DNA from: Acinetobacter lwoffii
Lineage (GTDB): Bacteria > Pseudomonadota > Gammaproteobacteria > Pseudomonadales > Moraxellaceae
Reading direction: 5' to 3'
Assembly: GCF_015602705.1 (NCBI RefSeq)
Contig: NZ_CP059081.1
Coordinates: 443,702 to 507,701 of the forward strand
DNA: 64,000 nt
The translations under genes were made by a program, and so were the position numbers. Below are positions 19,074 to 27,465 of the stretch, piece after piece; position 1 is the stretch's first letter, and every line of letters starts with the position of its first letter. The notes beneath the pieces are model-generated. The model was not told the DNA's origin. It did not search any database and saw nothing but the letters and a program-made list of their open reading frames with translations.

Positions 19074-20246
19074 TTAAAGTGAACGTGCGATGAGTTCTTT
19101 CATAATTTCATTGGTACCGGCATAAATCCGATTGGCACGGTTGTCGATATAGGCACGGGCAATCGGATATTCCAGCATATAACCATAGCCGCCATGCAAT
19201 TGCAGACATTCATCAACGACTTTGCTGTACATTTCTGAAATCTTGTATTTGGCCGCCGCAGCGGCATCTATGCCTAGTTCGTGCTTGAGTTGCAGCTGCA
19301 TACAGCGATCCAGATAAGTGCGGCAGACATCGATCTCGGTACGTAGTTCTGCCAGTTTAAAACGGGTATTTTGAAAATGGCTGATGCTCTTGCCAAATGC
19401 CTGACGTTCCTTAGTATATTTCACTGTATGTGCGAAAGCAGCTTCAGCGCCTGCCTGACAGATAATTGCCACAATCAGGCGTTCCCAAGCCAGCTCTTTC
19501 ATCAGCATCATAAAGCCCATGCCTTCCAGACCGAGCAGGTTTTCTTTCGGAACCCGAACATTGTCAAAGAACAGTTCACAGGTATCCTGTCCTTTCATGC
19601 CAATTTTATTCAGCGGCTTGCCTTTGCTAAATCCGGGACGGTCGGCTTCGACCATAATCAATGACAGATTGGCTGAACCTTTATCATTATTGCCAGTTTT
19701 ACAAACCACGATGGCCATATCACAGAGATAGCCATTGGTAATAAAAATCTTGGAACCATTAATCAAATAGTCATCGCCATCCAATACAGCAGATGTACGG
19801 ACTGCTTGCAGGTCAGAGCCAGTTACCGGTTCGGTCATGGCAATCGCGGTGACGACCTCTCCAGAGGCCATTTTGGGTAGCCATTGCTGTTTTTGATCTT
19901 TATTACCAAAATTCAGCAGATAATTGGCAACAATATCCGAATGCAATGAAAATCCGGTTGCTGAATCTCCAGCATACGCCTGTTCCTCAATCAAAATCAT
20001 GCTATACAGCCGGTCTACGCCAGAGCCGCCATATTCCTCAGGCATGGTAGCGCAGAGCAATCCAAGCTCACCGGCTTTATTCCACAGCTCTCGATCTACA
20101 TGCTGCTGACTTTCATAACGCTCGGTATGTGGAATGACTTCTTTTTCATAAAATTTACGTACCGTCTCGCGAAAAGCATCATGTTCGGTAGTAAAGAGTT
20201 GGCGCGGCAGCATCGAGGCAAGTGGGCGAATGGCTGCAGATTGCAT
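19074..20246 (-). CDS. Acyl-CoA dehydrogenase
   Basis: A 390-residue FAD enzyme that would oxidise acyl-CoA to enoyl-CoA and pass electrons to ETF. The N-terminal helical domain has MPEEYGGSG. The middle domain has IAMTEPVTGSDLQ, the flavin and substrate signature. The C-terminal domain has LQLHGGYGYMLEYPIARAY and YAGTNEIMKELIARSL with the likely catalytic Glu. Chain length preference cannot be read from the sequence. The start is ATG 20246 behind AAGGAA. It faces almA, and both had a shared terminator now split by an IS. Confidence 0.88.
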   Translation of the reverse strand: MQSAAIRPLASMLPRQLFTTEHDAFRETVRKFYEKEVIPHTERYESQQHVDRELWNKAGELGLLCATMPEEYGGSGVDRLYSMILIEEQAYAGDSATGFSLHSDIVANYLLNFGNKDQKQQWLPKMASGEVVTAIAMTEPVTGSDLQAVRTSAVLDGDDYLINGSKIFITNGYLCDMAIVVCKTGNNDKGSANLSLIMVEADRPGFSKGKPLNKIGMKGQDTCELFFDNVRVPKENLLGLEGMGFMMLMKELAWERLIVAIICQAGAEAAFAHTVKYTKERQAFGKSISHFQNTRFKLAELRTEIDVCRTYLDRCMQLQLKHELGIDAAAAAKYKISEMYSKVVDECLQLHGGYGYMLEYPIARAYIDNRANRIYAGTNEIMKELIARSL

Positions 20247-20429
20247 CTTGTTATTCCTTATTTTGATCTGTTTGGTTTAACTTAGGTCATGCCAAGATCA
20301 GCAGCAATGAGCGGAATGTTCAAATGACTTAAATCTGCTGATGCTTTTGGTCATTTCTATGAAATCCCTCGAAATTCAGCCAGCGCTTCAGGTAAACTAT
20401 TCGGGTTTATAACGAGTGGGGGAAATTCG

Positions 20430-20687
20430 ATGACTGATGACATTAGCTTAGAAGAGCGCAAAGTGATTTATCGTGCGCGTCGTGGTCTAAAAGAACTGGA
20501 TGTATATTTTGATCCCTACGTAAAAAACCATTACCTGAATGCCGAGCCTTTCGAAAAACAGATGTTTGCAGAGCTGGTTGAGCAGGAAGACCCGGATTTG
20601 CTGGACTGGTTTATGGAAGTGTCTGAGCCGCCGCGTCCTGAACTAAAAGATTTTATCAAGAAGCTTAAATTTTACGTTCATGGATAA
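20430..20687 (+). CDS. sdhE: FAD assembly factor SdhE (YgfY/CptB)
   Basis: An 85-residue protein with the RARRGLKELDVYFDPYV signature, where RGxxE is needed for flavinylation of succinate dehydrogenase and fumarate reductase. The helical DUF339 fold and length fit. GTGGGGGAAA precedes the ATG. The last eight bases overlap the next gene, the same sdhE-ygfX pairing seen in enterobacteria. Confidence 0.9.
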   Translation: MTDDISLEERKVIYRARRGLKELDVYFDPYVKNHYLNAEPFEKQMFAELVEQEDPDLLDWFMEVSEPPRPELKDFIKKLKFYVHG

Positions 20688-21066
20688 TCGTTGCTTCAAG
20701 CTGAAAAGCAGTCTGTGTGCATTGGCGTTTCAGTTTTTTATTTTTGCACTGCTGATGTATCTATTGTATCAGTTATTACCGATTGCACTTTGGGCAGTGT
20801 GTGCTGTCATAGGCTTGGTGATTTATCAGCTGTTTTACCGCAAGACGCCACAGATTGAGCAGTTTGAATATCTGGATGGACGTGAATGGTCATTGACCAC
20901 CAAAGCACGACCGACCCGTCGGGTATGTATTAGTCACGTGATTGATCATCAGGCGTATATTGTGGTGTATTTCCAGCATGCCAAGGCGCGACCTTTACTG
21001 ATCTGGTGTGATCAATTGTCCTTCAAACAATGGAAATACTTAAAATTATTGACTAAATTAATTTAG
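20680..21066 (+). CDS. YgfX-like membrane protein
   Basis: A 128-residue protein with two close membrane segments (about residues 13-48) and a soluble C-terminal domain containing DGREWSLTTKARPTRRV. Its overlap with sdhE and this layout match YgfX (CptA), proposed as the membrane partner of SdhE and reported in E. coli as a toxin acting on FtsZ/MreB. Sequence identity is hard to judge by eye, so the assignment rests largely on context. Confidence 0.6.
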   Translation: MDNRCFKLKSSLCALAFQFFIFALLMYLLYQLLPIALWAVCAVIGLVIYQLFYRKTPQIEQFEYLDGREWSLTTKARPTRRVCISHVIDHQAYIVVYFQHAKARPLLIWCDQLSFKQWKYLKLLTKLI

Positions 21067-21261
21067 TTGTAAGACAAACGCATTTTAATTATTTGATTAA
21101 AATAATTATAAAACAAATATTTAGATCAACTTTCTATTTTTATTGTTAGACAAAAAACACGGTTAATTCATGACTTAGAGAAATTGTCTGACAATTTATT
21201 CCCTGTGTTTTATTTTCAGCCTGTACATTTAACTCACCGACAGCAACTACGGGAAACCCTG

Positions 21262-21348
21262 ATGGAATTTCCAGTGTGGATTTTTCTGATTATAGCGATT
21301 GTTTTGGCTCTGGTGATCGGACGATTCGGGATTGGTGCTGAAGGATAA
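21262..21348 (+). CDS. Possible 28-residue single-pass membrane protein
   Basis: A short frame, MEFPVWIFLIIAIVLALV then IGRFGIGAEG, is almost all membrane segment. GGGAAA lies a few bases before the ATG. The frame is open further upstream but without an ATG. A strong terminator follows at 21402-21441, and the spacer is otherwise empty, which suggests a transcribed unit. I do not recognise a family. Confidence 0.45.
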   Translation: MEFPVWIFLIIAIVLALVIGRFGIGAEG

Positions 21349-21401
21349 ATTTTCATCTTAATCAAGCAGGGTTTTATCATTTTTCTGCTTGTACAGTTAA
21401 T

Positions 21402-21441
21402 AAGTAGCATGTGCTGAACCGTCGCAATGCTACTTTTTTTT
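21402..21441 (+). terminator. Rho-independent terminator in the ygfX-lipoprotein spacer
   Basis: AAGTAGCAT (21402-21410) pairs with ATGCTACTT (21427-21435), followed by a run of T residues. It ends the small frame at 21262 or the sdhE-ygfX transcript. Confidence 0.8.
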
Positions 21442-21602
21442 GCCCAAAATTTGGGATTCTCCTAAATACAGTCAATTGCAGCGCGGCCATTTAATGGCAA
21501 GGTGCCTCGTCTAAATTAGAGTAAATACTCTTTTATTCACAAAATGCTTCTGATATCTTTAGCAGAAAGATGGACATAATCACAATTATAGAGGACAGGA
21601 AA

Positions 21603-22643
21603 ATGTCAGGCGTCCGTAAAATATGCCAAGGTATGGCGACCATTGCAATAACAACAACAGTTTTGACGGGGTGTTCTCAGGTCATTAAAACCGGTGCCAA
21701 TGTTGCACTGGGTTTCACCGAAAACCATATTGTCCCGCCGATTTTAGCGATGGATGATGCTGAAATGGTGTGTAATTCAGGGAATTCTTTAACGCCGGCC
21801 ATTATGGCGACCAAAGAAATGGGGGCGGATCCGACCCGGGTAGCCGTGCTGATGTATTCGGCTGCCGGTATTTGTGCCGAGCAAAAAGCGCTGGAAGCGG
21901 AGTTACGCTATTTACGCGCTTCAAAAACCAATCAGGTGGCAGAAGCCCAGGATGCCCGAATCGAGCAGAAGCGCTGGGCGGCACTGGCGGCACAGCGTCA
22001 ATATACCGGTTATCAACTGTTCCAGAGCCGTTATGAAAAGAAATATCAAAAAGCCCTGGGTGAAGAATGCCCGCGCATGAACAGTGATATCGAGCAAACA
22101 GTTTACCTGCTGGGTATGCTCAGTGGTTTGCAGGCCATGACCAATGATATTAACTCGGGTGGTGCAGTGCATGTACCGAAAGATATTGCTGCCGTGGTCG
22201 AGCGTGGGATGGTGTGTCTGGATAACGCGAAATTCTGGGGTGCGCCGAATGCCACCCGTGCGGTGATCTGGACTTTGTTGCCAGGCGCAGGGGAAGGCAA
22301 GCTTGACCCTTACCAAACATTAAAACAATCTACACAAATTGGTGAGCAAAAAGGTGTACGTTTATCTCATGCCTTGTATGCCGTAGCGGCTCAGGCCAGT
22401 GGCGATGATGCCAAAGTTCGGGATGCCTTGAAAACCTTTGCTCAGGCCCGTACGGAGGAAAAACCGGTAAATCCGCAATTCAAGCTGATTGACAGCATGG
22501 CCGCGATTATGGTCAGTGGCATATCAGATCGTTACTGGACAGAAAATACTGGTATACGTAGTGGCGATGATGGCATGCAACGTTTCTGGGATGAATCCGA
22601 CAGTTCTTCCGAGCTCGATGATCTGTTCAGTGCGGATCTGTAA
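21603..22643 (+). CDS. Lipoprotein of unknown function
   Basis: A 346-residue protein starting at ATG 21603 behind AGGACAGG. An upstream ATG at 21570 would place eleven extra residues before the signal peptide. The signal peptide ends in VLTGC with the lipidated Cys at residue 24. The rest is soluble, helix-rich and Ala/Glu-rich around residues 85-135, with an acidic Ser-rich end. It is followed after 67 bases by a rhombosortase-like gene. I recognise no domain. Confidence 0.75.
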   Translation: MSGVRKICQGMATIAITTTVLTGCSQVIKTGANVALGFTENHIVPPILAMDDAEMVCNSGNSLTPAIMATKEMGADPTRVAVLMYSAAGICAEQKALEAELRYLRASKTNQVAEAQDARIEQKRWAALAAQRQYTGYQLFQSRYEKKYQKALGEECPRMNSDIEQTVYLLGMLSGLQAMTNDINSGGAVHVPKDIAAVVERGMVCLDNAKFWGAPNATRAVIWTLLPGAGEGKLDPYQTLKQSTQIGEQKGVRLSHALYAVAAQASGDDAKVRDALKTFAQARTEEKPVNPQFKLIDSMAAIMVSGISDRYWTENTGIRSGDDGMQRFWDESDSSSELDDLFSADL

Positions 22644-22710
22644 TGCAGATACTATGCATGAAGCTTCAGGGATGAAGTCAAATTAGATGGTCAGGGAGGA
22701 CAACAGGCCG

Positions 22711-23283
22711 ATGCTAGATCAACATTTTCGACGAAAAATTATTTTTCTAGCGGCTTTTGTCTCTCTCTCTGCATGTCTGCAAATTTTTCAGGATCATTTT
22801 ATCTACTGGCAAGAGAGTCTGCTGGGTGAATTCTGGCGACTCTGGACAGCGCACTGGGTACATGTGAGCTGGATTCATTACTTTCTAAACATTCTTGCCT
22901 TTATCTGTTTACCTTTCATTTTTCCACGCGCTACCGTCTGGCATTTCTGTGCCATTTTGCTGATCTTGCCACCGTTGATCAGTTTAAGCTTTTATTTTTT
23001 CTTACCCAATATTGAAGCCTATGCTGGCCTGTCGGGCGTGCTGCATGGTGCCTATGTCGCCGTAGCCTGTGTACATTTGCTGTATAAGCGGGAACGCGGC
23101 TTTGCGGCGCTGGTATTATTTTTGATTTTTGCCAAACTGGTCTGGGAAAACACCATTGGCAATGTCGGAACGGCGCAGCTGATCGGTAGTCCGGTTTTGG
23201 TTGAGGCACATTTACTTGGGGTGATTTGGGGCGTGATTCTGGCGCTGATCTATATTGTGAGCAATTATTTTCGGGATAATTAA
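22711..23283 (+). CDS. Rhombosortase-like rhomboid protease
   Basis: A 190-residue membrane protein with about six membrane segments. The LWTAHWVHVSWIHYFLN segment, the catalytic serine in AYAGLSGVLHGAY and the histidine in LVEAHLLGVIWG match rhombosortases, the rhomboid branch that trims GlyGly-CTERM tails of exported proteins. The start is ATG 22711, ten bases after GGGAGGA; the ATG at 22687 lacks a site. The substrate should carry a GlyGly-CTERM tail; I see none in this window, including the lipoprotein upstream. Confidence 0.75.
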   Translation: MLDQHFRRKIIFLAAFVSLSACLQIFQDHFIYWQESLLGEFWRLWTAHWVHVSWIHYFLNILAFICLPFIFPRATVWHFCAILLILPPLISLSFYFFLPNIEAYAGLSGVLHGAYVAVACVHLLYKRERGFAALVLFLIFAKLVWENTIGNVGTAQLIGSPVLVEAHLLGVIWGVILALIYIVSNYFRDN

Positions 23284-23480
23284 AGGGCAGAGATAAATAA
23301 TTTACTTGGCAGAAAATACAAAAAGAAAATATAAATTGTCATTTTTATTGTGCCAACTTTCATGCAAAGTCAAAACATAAAATAAAGATCCTGACCTTTG
23401 AAAAGGAATTTTCGGGGCAGAAGGGAAGATCAGCGTCCTAGAGCAAGCATCAGGCCGCTAAAATAAAAATAGGAATACAC

Positions 23481-25763
23481 ATGCAAAATGATGATCAAAA
23501 CAGATCGGGATTAGGTCTGTTGCGTTATATATGGACAGAGTGGATCTCGACCTTCGTCGTACTAGTTTTACTTTTGCTCACTTTGATTATTGGCACCGGG
23601 GAAATGATTCACGGTCAGTTGCTGCGTATGGGCGAGCGTATTTACGGCGATCCGGCAACCGGAATGCAATATTCATTTTTAAGGGCTGAACCGACGCGGC
23701 CACAATGTGAACGCAATATCAATGTCGATCAGCGTGTTCAGCAGCATATGAAAGCCGATGCAGCCGATGAATACGCCGACTTCTTCGGGGTGCGTTCGGA
23801 AGCAGATGTGCGTGCTGCGGTGTTACAGGCACAGCAGGTCTGTGAAGAATCCTACCTGTTCTATGATAAAGCCATTCAACATGTGGAAGCTCATCCAAGT
23901 ATTCGGGCTTATCGGACCTTTGAAACCTCTTTCTTTGGCATTTTTAAGTTTGGTACTGAAAACCGGGCTTTGCTTCTGGTCATCATGGTGGTCTTTGCTG
24001 CGATCAGTGCCACCCTAAAAACCCATCATATTGGCTTGCGTAGCCCGAGCACGCGTATCGACTTTAAAGTCTATTCAGTCGCCATGCTGGTTGCTAATGC
24101 TTTCCTGGCATTTTCATCCTATAGCCAATATCAGTCTGTATTGAACTCGGGCGTGCCGATGGGGGAGATGAAGTACATCTATTGGTTGTGGATGATTCTG
24201 TTTAGCACACTCACCTTGATCAGCCTGTATCAGGTGATCAAACAACCAAAACCAACGCGTGAGGGCGGCAGTTTTGGTCTGGCCTTTCTGAGTATACCGC
24301 TATATGCCTATATGGCCATTACTACCGGAATAAACTTTACGTTCTTTATGGATTATCCAATGGGACAGGGGATTTACCTCGGTCAATTGGTAGAGTTTTC
24401 CAGTATCTTCCTGAATCTGGCCTTGTTTATCTGGGCCGGTATGTTGCTGAAACAGACCCGTGTCGTGGACATGTTCCTGAACATTCTGCGTCCTTGGAAT
24501 CTGGCACCTGAAACCCTGACCTGGCTAATCTTGCTGGCAGCGGCATTACCGACCGCCTATACTGGAGCATCAGGAATTTTCGTAATTGCCGCAGGTGCGA
24601 TTATTTATAAGGAAGTCTGGAATGCGGGTGGACGCCGTCAGTTTGCACTGGCCGCCACCGCAATGTCCGGCTCAATGGGCGTAGTCTTACGTCCTTGCTT
24701 GCTGATTGTCGTGGTGGCATCACTGAATAAAGAAGTGACCACCGACTTACTGTATCACTACGGGATTTATGTCTTCCTGCTCAGTTCGACTTTATTTCTG
24801 GTGATTTCCTTATTCTTTGCAGAAAACAAATTCCGCATTGCCGCGCCAACTGTGGCTGCGCCTCAATCCGGTCGTGCCTTTATTGCGATTATTCCTTATA
24901 TCGTGATTTTTATTCTGATCTGGTTATTCTATAAATATGCTTTGTCGACTGACCTGAATGAATTTACCGCACCGGTGATGATGCCTGTAATTCTGCTGAT
25001 GATTGTCTTGTTCGACAAGTTACGCCATGAACCGGCGCCGTTGCCGGCAGTGGGGCATTGGGATGAAACCTTGACCGCAACTTTAAACTCAAGATCGACA
25101 CCTGAACTGGCAACAGCCGGTGCCGCGGCCAATGCAGAATATCGTGAAGCTGAACATAGCGAACAACCAGGCAAAGAACTGGTGGTTGATCATACTGTGC
25201 AGCGTTCAAAAGCGACTGAAATTTTGCGTCATATCGGTTTCTGGAAGTCCATGCATATTTCTACTAGTGAGACCGTGGGACATATTGGTGCCTTGGTCAT
25301 TCTGATGGCACTTTCAGTGAGTGTGGGTGGCTTGCTGGAACGTATTGAAATTATGGAAGCCTTCCCGACCGATATCAGCAGTACCATTCTGGTAATTTCA
25401 CTGATTGTCGGCTTGATGATTTTTGTCGGGATGATTATGGATCCATTTGGCGCGGTCATTCTGATTTCCGCGACCGTTGCGCCAGTGGCCTATCAATATG
25501 GCATTCATCCGGTACATTTCTGGATGATTACCCTGATTGGTTTTGAGCTGGGTTATGTGACGCCACCGGTTGCGCTGAATCATCTGCTGGCCAGACAGTC
25601 GATTGGCGATGCCGAAGTGGCTGAAGCGGATGCAGAAGTTCGCCACCTGTCTTTCTACTACCGTTATGAACGCTGGATTCTGCCAGTGATTGTATTGCTG
25701 CCTACGATGCTGATCATTGCCTATGTGCCTTATATCTTTAAGCTGTTCGGCTGGTATCAATAA
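23481..25763 (+). CDS. TRAP-type large permease (DctM-like), 760 residues
   Basis: A large inner-membrane permease. Two membrane segments flank an N-terminal periplasmic loop (about residues 40-145) that is unusual for a plain DctM. The middle (residues 280-440) has many segments with LPTAYTGASGIFVIAAGA. A hydrophilic insert follows near residues 515-580. The C-terminal part includes MIMDPFGAVILISATVAPVA and FELGYVTPPVALNHLL, the DctM signature. TRAP permeases import carboxylates or amino acids with a periplasmic binding protein, which I do not see next to this gene. A strong terminator follows. Confidence 0.75.
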   Translation: MQNDDQNRSGLGLLRYIWTEWISTFVVLVLLLLTLIIGTGEMIHGQLLRMGERIYGDPATGMQYSFLRAEPTRPQCERNINVDQRVQQHMKADAADEYADFFGVRSEADVRAAVLQAQQVCEESYLFYDKAIQHVEAHPSIRAYRTFETSFFGIFKFGTENRALLLVIMVVFAAISATLKTHHIGLRSPSTRIDFKVYSVAMLVANAFLAFSSYSQYQSVLNSGVPMGEMKYIYWLWMILFSTLTLISLYQVIKQPKPTREGGSFGLAFLSIPLYAYMAITTGINFTFFMDYPMGQGIYLGQLVEFSSIFLNLALFIWAGMLLKQTRVVDMFLNILRPWNLAPETLTWLILLAAALPTAYTGASGIFVIAAGAIIYKEVWNAGGRRQFALAATAMSGSMGVVLRPCLLIVVVASLNKEVTTDLLYHYGIYVFLLSSTLFLVISLFFAENKFRIAAPTVAAPQSGRAFIAIIPYIVIFILIWLFYKYALSTDLNEFTAPVMMPVILLMIVLFDKLRHEPAPLPAVGHWDETLTATLNSRSTPELATAGAAANAEYREAEHSEQPGKELVVDHTVQRSKATEILRHIGFWKSMHISTSETVGHIGALVILMALSVSVGGLLERIEIMEAFPTDISSTILVISLIVGLMIFVGMIMDPFGAVILISATVAPVAYQYGIHPVHFWMITLIGFELGYVTPPVALNHLLARQSIGDAEVAEADAEVRHLSFYYRYERWILPVIVLLPTMLIIAYVPYIFKLFGWYQ

Positions 25764-25775
25764 AAGAAAAGTAAT

Positions 25776-25801
25776 AAAAAAGCACCTTAGGGTGCTTTTT
25801 T
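25776..25801. terminator. Bidirectional Rho-independent terminator
   Basis: AAAAAGCACC and GGGTGCTTTTTT form a stem with a TTA loop. A-run and T-run flank it, so it can serve the permease and the facing DMT exporter. Confidence 0.9.
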
Positions 25802-25826
25802 ATTGTATCTAATTTGAATTCTTTGA

Positions 25827-26708
25827 TCAGATCTTCGATGAATTCAGGCGCTTGTGCAGGATCGGACTACACAGCAGAATCGCACAGAAAATCAGCCCCA
25901 GCCCGATCAGGCTATATAGATCCGGAACTTCCTGCCAGAACAGAAAGCCCCACATGCCGGCAAAGAAAATCGCCACATAGTTGACTGGCCCAATTTGTCC
26001 TGCCGGAGCCAGCTTATAGGCATTGGACATAAACAGTTGGCTGAAATTGGCCAGGATGCCGGCAATAATCAGATAGCTGAGTTCTGTCAGGGTATAAGGT
26101 CGCCATAGCCAGAACATCGGAATCACGGAAATCAGGGTGCCAATAAAACAGAAGTAAAACACGATTTTTTCCGGAGAATCGGTTTTGGTCAGCGCCCGAA
26201 CCGTGACAAACGCCATCGCCGCCAGAAAACTTGCACCCAAACCAATGACCGACATCAGGTTAATTAGACCCGAATCCGGTTTGGCAACACAGAGTACGCC
26301 GACGAAACCAATCAGAGCCGCGACTGACATGCTTGTGGTGATTTTTTCCTTGAGAAATAGCCAGGCAATCAAAGGAATAAAAATCGGAGAAGAGTAGGTG
26401 AATACCATGGCATTGGAGAGTTTTAAATGCGCGATGGCATAGAAAAAGCCGTACATGGCAGTCAGGCCGACCACTGCGCGCCAGGTGTGCATCCACAGTT
26501 TTTCAGTTTTGAAAAAACCAATGCCTTTATTGAAAATGAAGGGCAGGAAGATAAACAGCCCGACAAAATTGCGAAAGAAGACCACGGTGGCGTTATCAAC
26601 CGTTGCTGAGGCATAACGGATACACACGCCCATGACTGAAAAGAAAAAAGCAGAGCAGGTCAGTAACAGAATGGCTTTAAGCAGATGCGGAGCGGCTGGG
26701 GGAGACAT
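25827..26708 (-). CDS. EamA/DMT-family transporter
   Basis: A 293-residue inner-membrane protein with about ten membrane segments in two EamA repeats. The first repeat has MGVCIRYASATVDNATVVFFRN and LSNAMVFTYSSPIFIPLIAWL; the second has GPVNYVAIFFAGMWGFLFWQE. Members export small metabolites such as amino acids, but the substrate cannot be told. It starts at ATG 26708. Confidence 0.85.
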   Translation of the reverse strand: MSPPAAPHLLKAILLLTCSAFFFSVMGVCIRYASATVDNATVVFFRNFVGLFIFLPFIFNKGIGFFKTEKLWMHTWRAVVGLTAMYGFFYAIAHLKLSNAMVFTYSSPIFIPLIAWLFLKEKITTSMSVAALIGFVGVLCVAKPDSGLINLMSVIGLGASFLAAMAFVTVRALTKTDSPEKIVFYFCFIGTLISVIPMFWLWRPYTLTELSYLIIAGILANFSQLFMSNAYKLAPAGQIGPVNYVAIFFAGMWGFLFWQEVPDLYSLIGLGLIFCAILLCSPILHKRLNSSKI

Positions 26709-26763
26709 GGAAACAACTGAGCTAGAAGATCTGACGATATTCTAGCTGAAATGCTGTCGAGAT

Positions 26764-27198
26764 TTACTGGCTTTGAGCAAATTGTGCTTCAAGTAACTTG
26801 ATCTGTTCCTCTTTCAGTTGGATCAACTGGTCGGCATCGCTATGCTGCGCATCCAGTGTGGCTTTTTGTTCATTGAGCTGAACTTGGATATCATCTAATT
26901 TAGCCACTTCTTCTTTGGCCAAACTGGCATTCTCCGGCACTGGTGCATCTAACAGCTGATCTGATACCAGTGCTTTAGCTTCGATCGCCTCAGCTGCTTT
27001 CGCTGCCGCCGTATCTTCTTCAGTTTTCGCCGCAGGTTTTGCTGCCGGAACAGCCGCGATATCTTCCTGATGCATGCGTTCCGCTTCACCGGAAGAGGCA
27101 TTCAACCACTGATATAGCAATACCAATGCAACGACAGTAACTAAAGCCCCCATAATCCCCATTAAAAGTTTGGGGTTATTTCTTTGTTCTACTGACAT
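26764..27198 (-). CDS. Membrane-anchored coiled-coil protein, unknown function
   Basis: A 144-residue protein. One membrane segment (about residues 11-31) is followed by an Ala/Lys/Glu-rich linker and a C-terminal coiled coil (about residues 95-144, with LNEQKATLDAQ and LKEEQIKLLEAQ). The bulk should lie in the periplasm. It follows the YheV-like gene by 17 bases and may be co-transcribed with it and prlC. I recognise no family. Confidence 0.7.
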   Translation of the reverse strand: MSVEQRNNPKLLMGIMGALVTVVALVLLYQWLNASSGEAERMHQEDIAAVPAAKPAAKTEEDTAAAKAAEAIEAKALVSDQLLDAPVPENASLAKEEVAKLDDIQVQLNEQKATLDAQHSDADQLIQLKEEQIKLLEAQFAQSQ

Positions 27199-27215
27199 AG
27201 CTTGAACCTTGATTT

Positions 27216-27434
27216 TTATTTTACTGAACGAGGTTTAAACTGAATCACGCCAACTTCATCTGGAACAGCTGGTGTTTCTGGTTGGTCAACATGTGTGGGA
27301 CGATTTTCTTCATAACCACATTCAATACATTCGATCCATTCATCTTCACCAGAGGTCAGCATGACAACGCGATCTAACGCCTGACATTTTGGACATTTTG
27401 CGCCTGCAATGAAACGACGTTTAATGGTCATCAT
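27216..27434 (-). CDS. YheV-like zinc-ribbon protein (DUF2387)
   Basis: A 72-residue protein with paired CPKC (about residue 14) and CIEC (about 36) motifs, a likely zinc ribbon. The start is ATG 27434 behind AAGGTG; a GTG at 27440 is an alternative. In many gammaproteobacteria this small protein sits directly downstream of prlC, as here. Its role is unknown. Confidence 0.8.
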   Translation of the reverse strand: MMTIKRRFIAGAKCPKCQALDRVVMLTSGEDEWIECIECGYEENRPTHVDQPETPAVPDEVGVIQFKPRSVK

Positions 27435-27465
27435 ACTCACCTTGTGATCAACTTAAAAAGCTAGT

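Larger units (their letters stand above)
21067..21569. other. 503-base spacer
   Basis: Apart from the small membrane frame (21262-21348) and the terminator (21402-21441), this AT-rich stretch holds a short perfect palindrome, AAATTGT-CTG-ACAATTT (21181-21197), which could be an operator. No promoter with good -35 and -10 boxes was seen. Confidence 0.5.
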
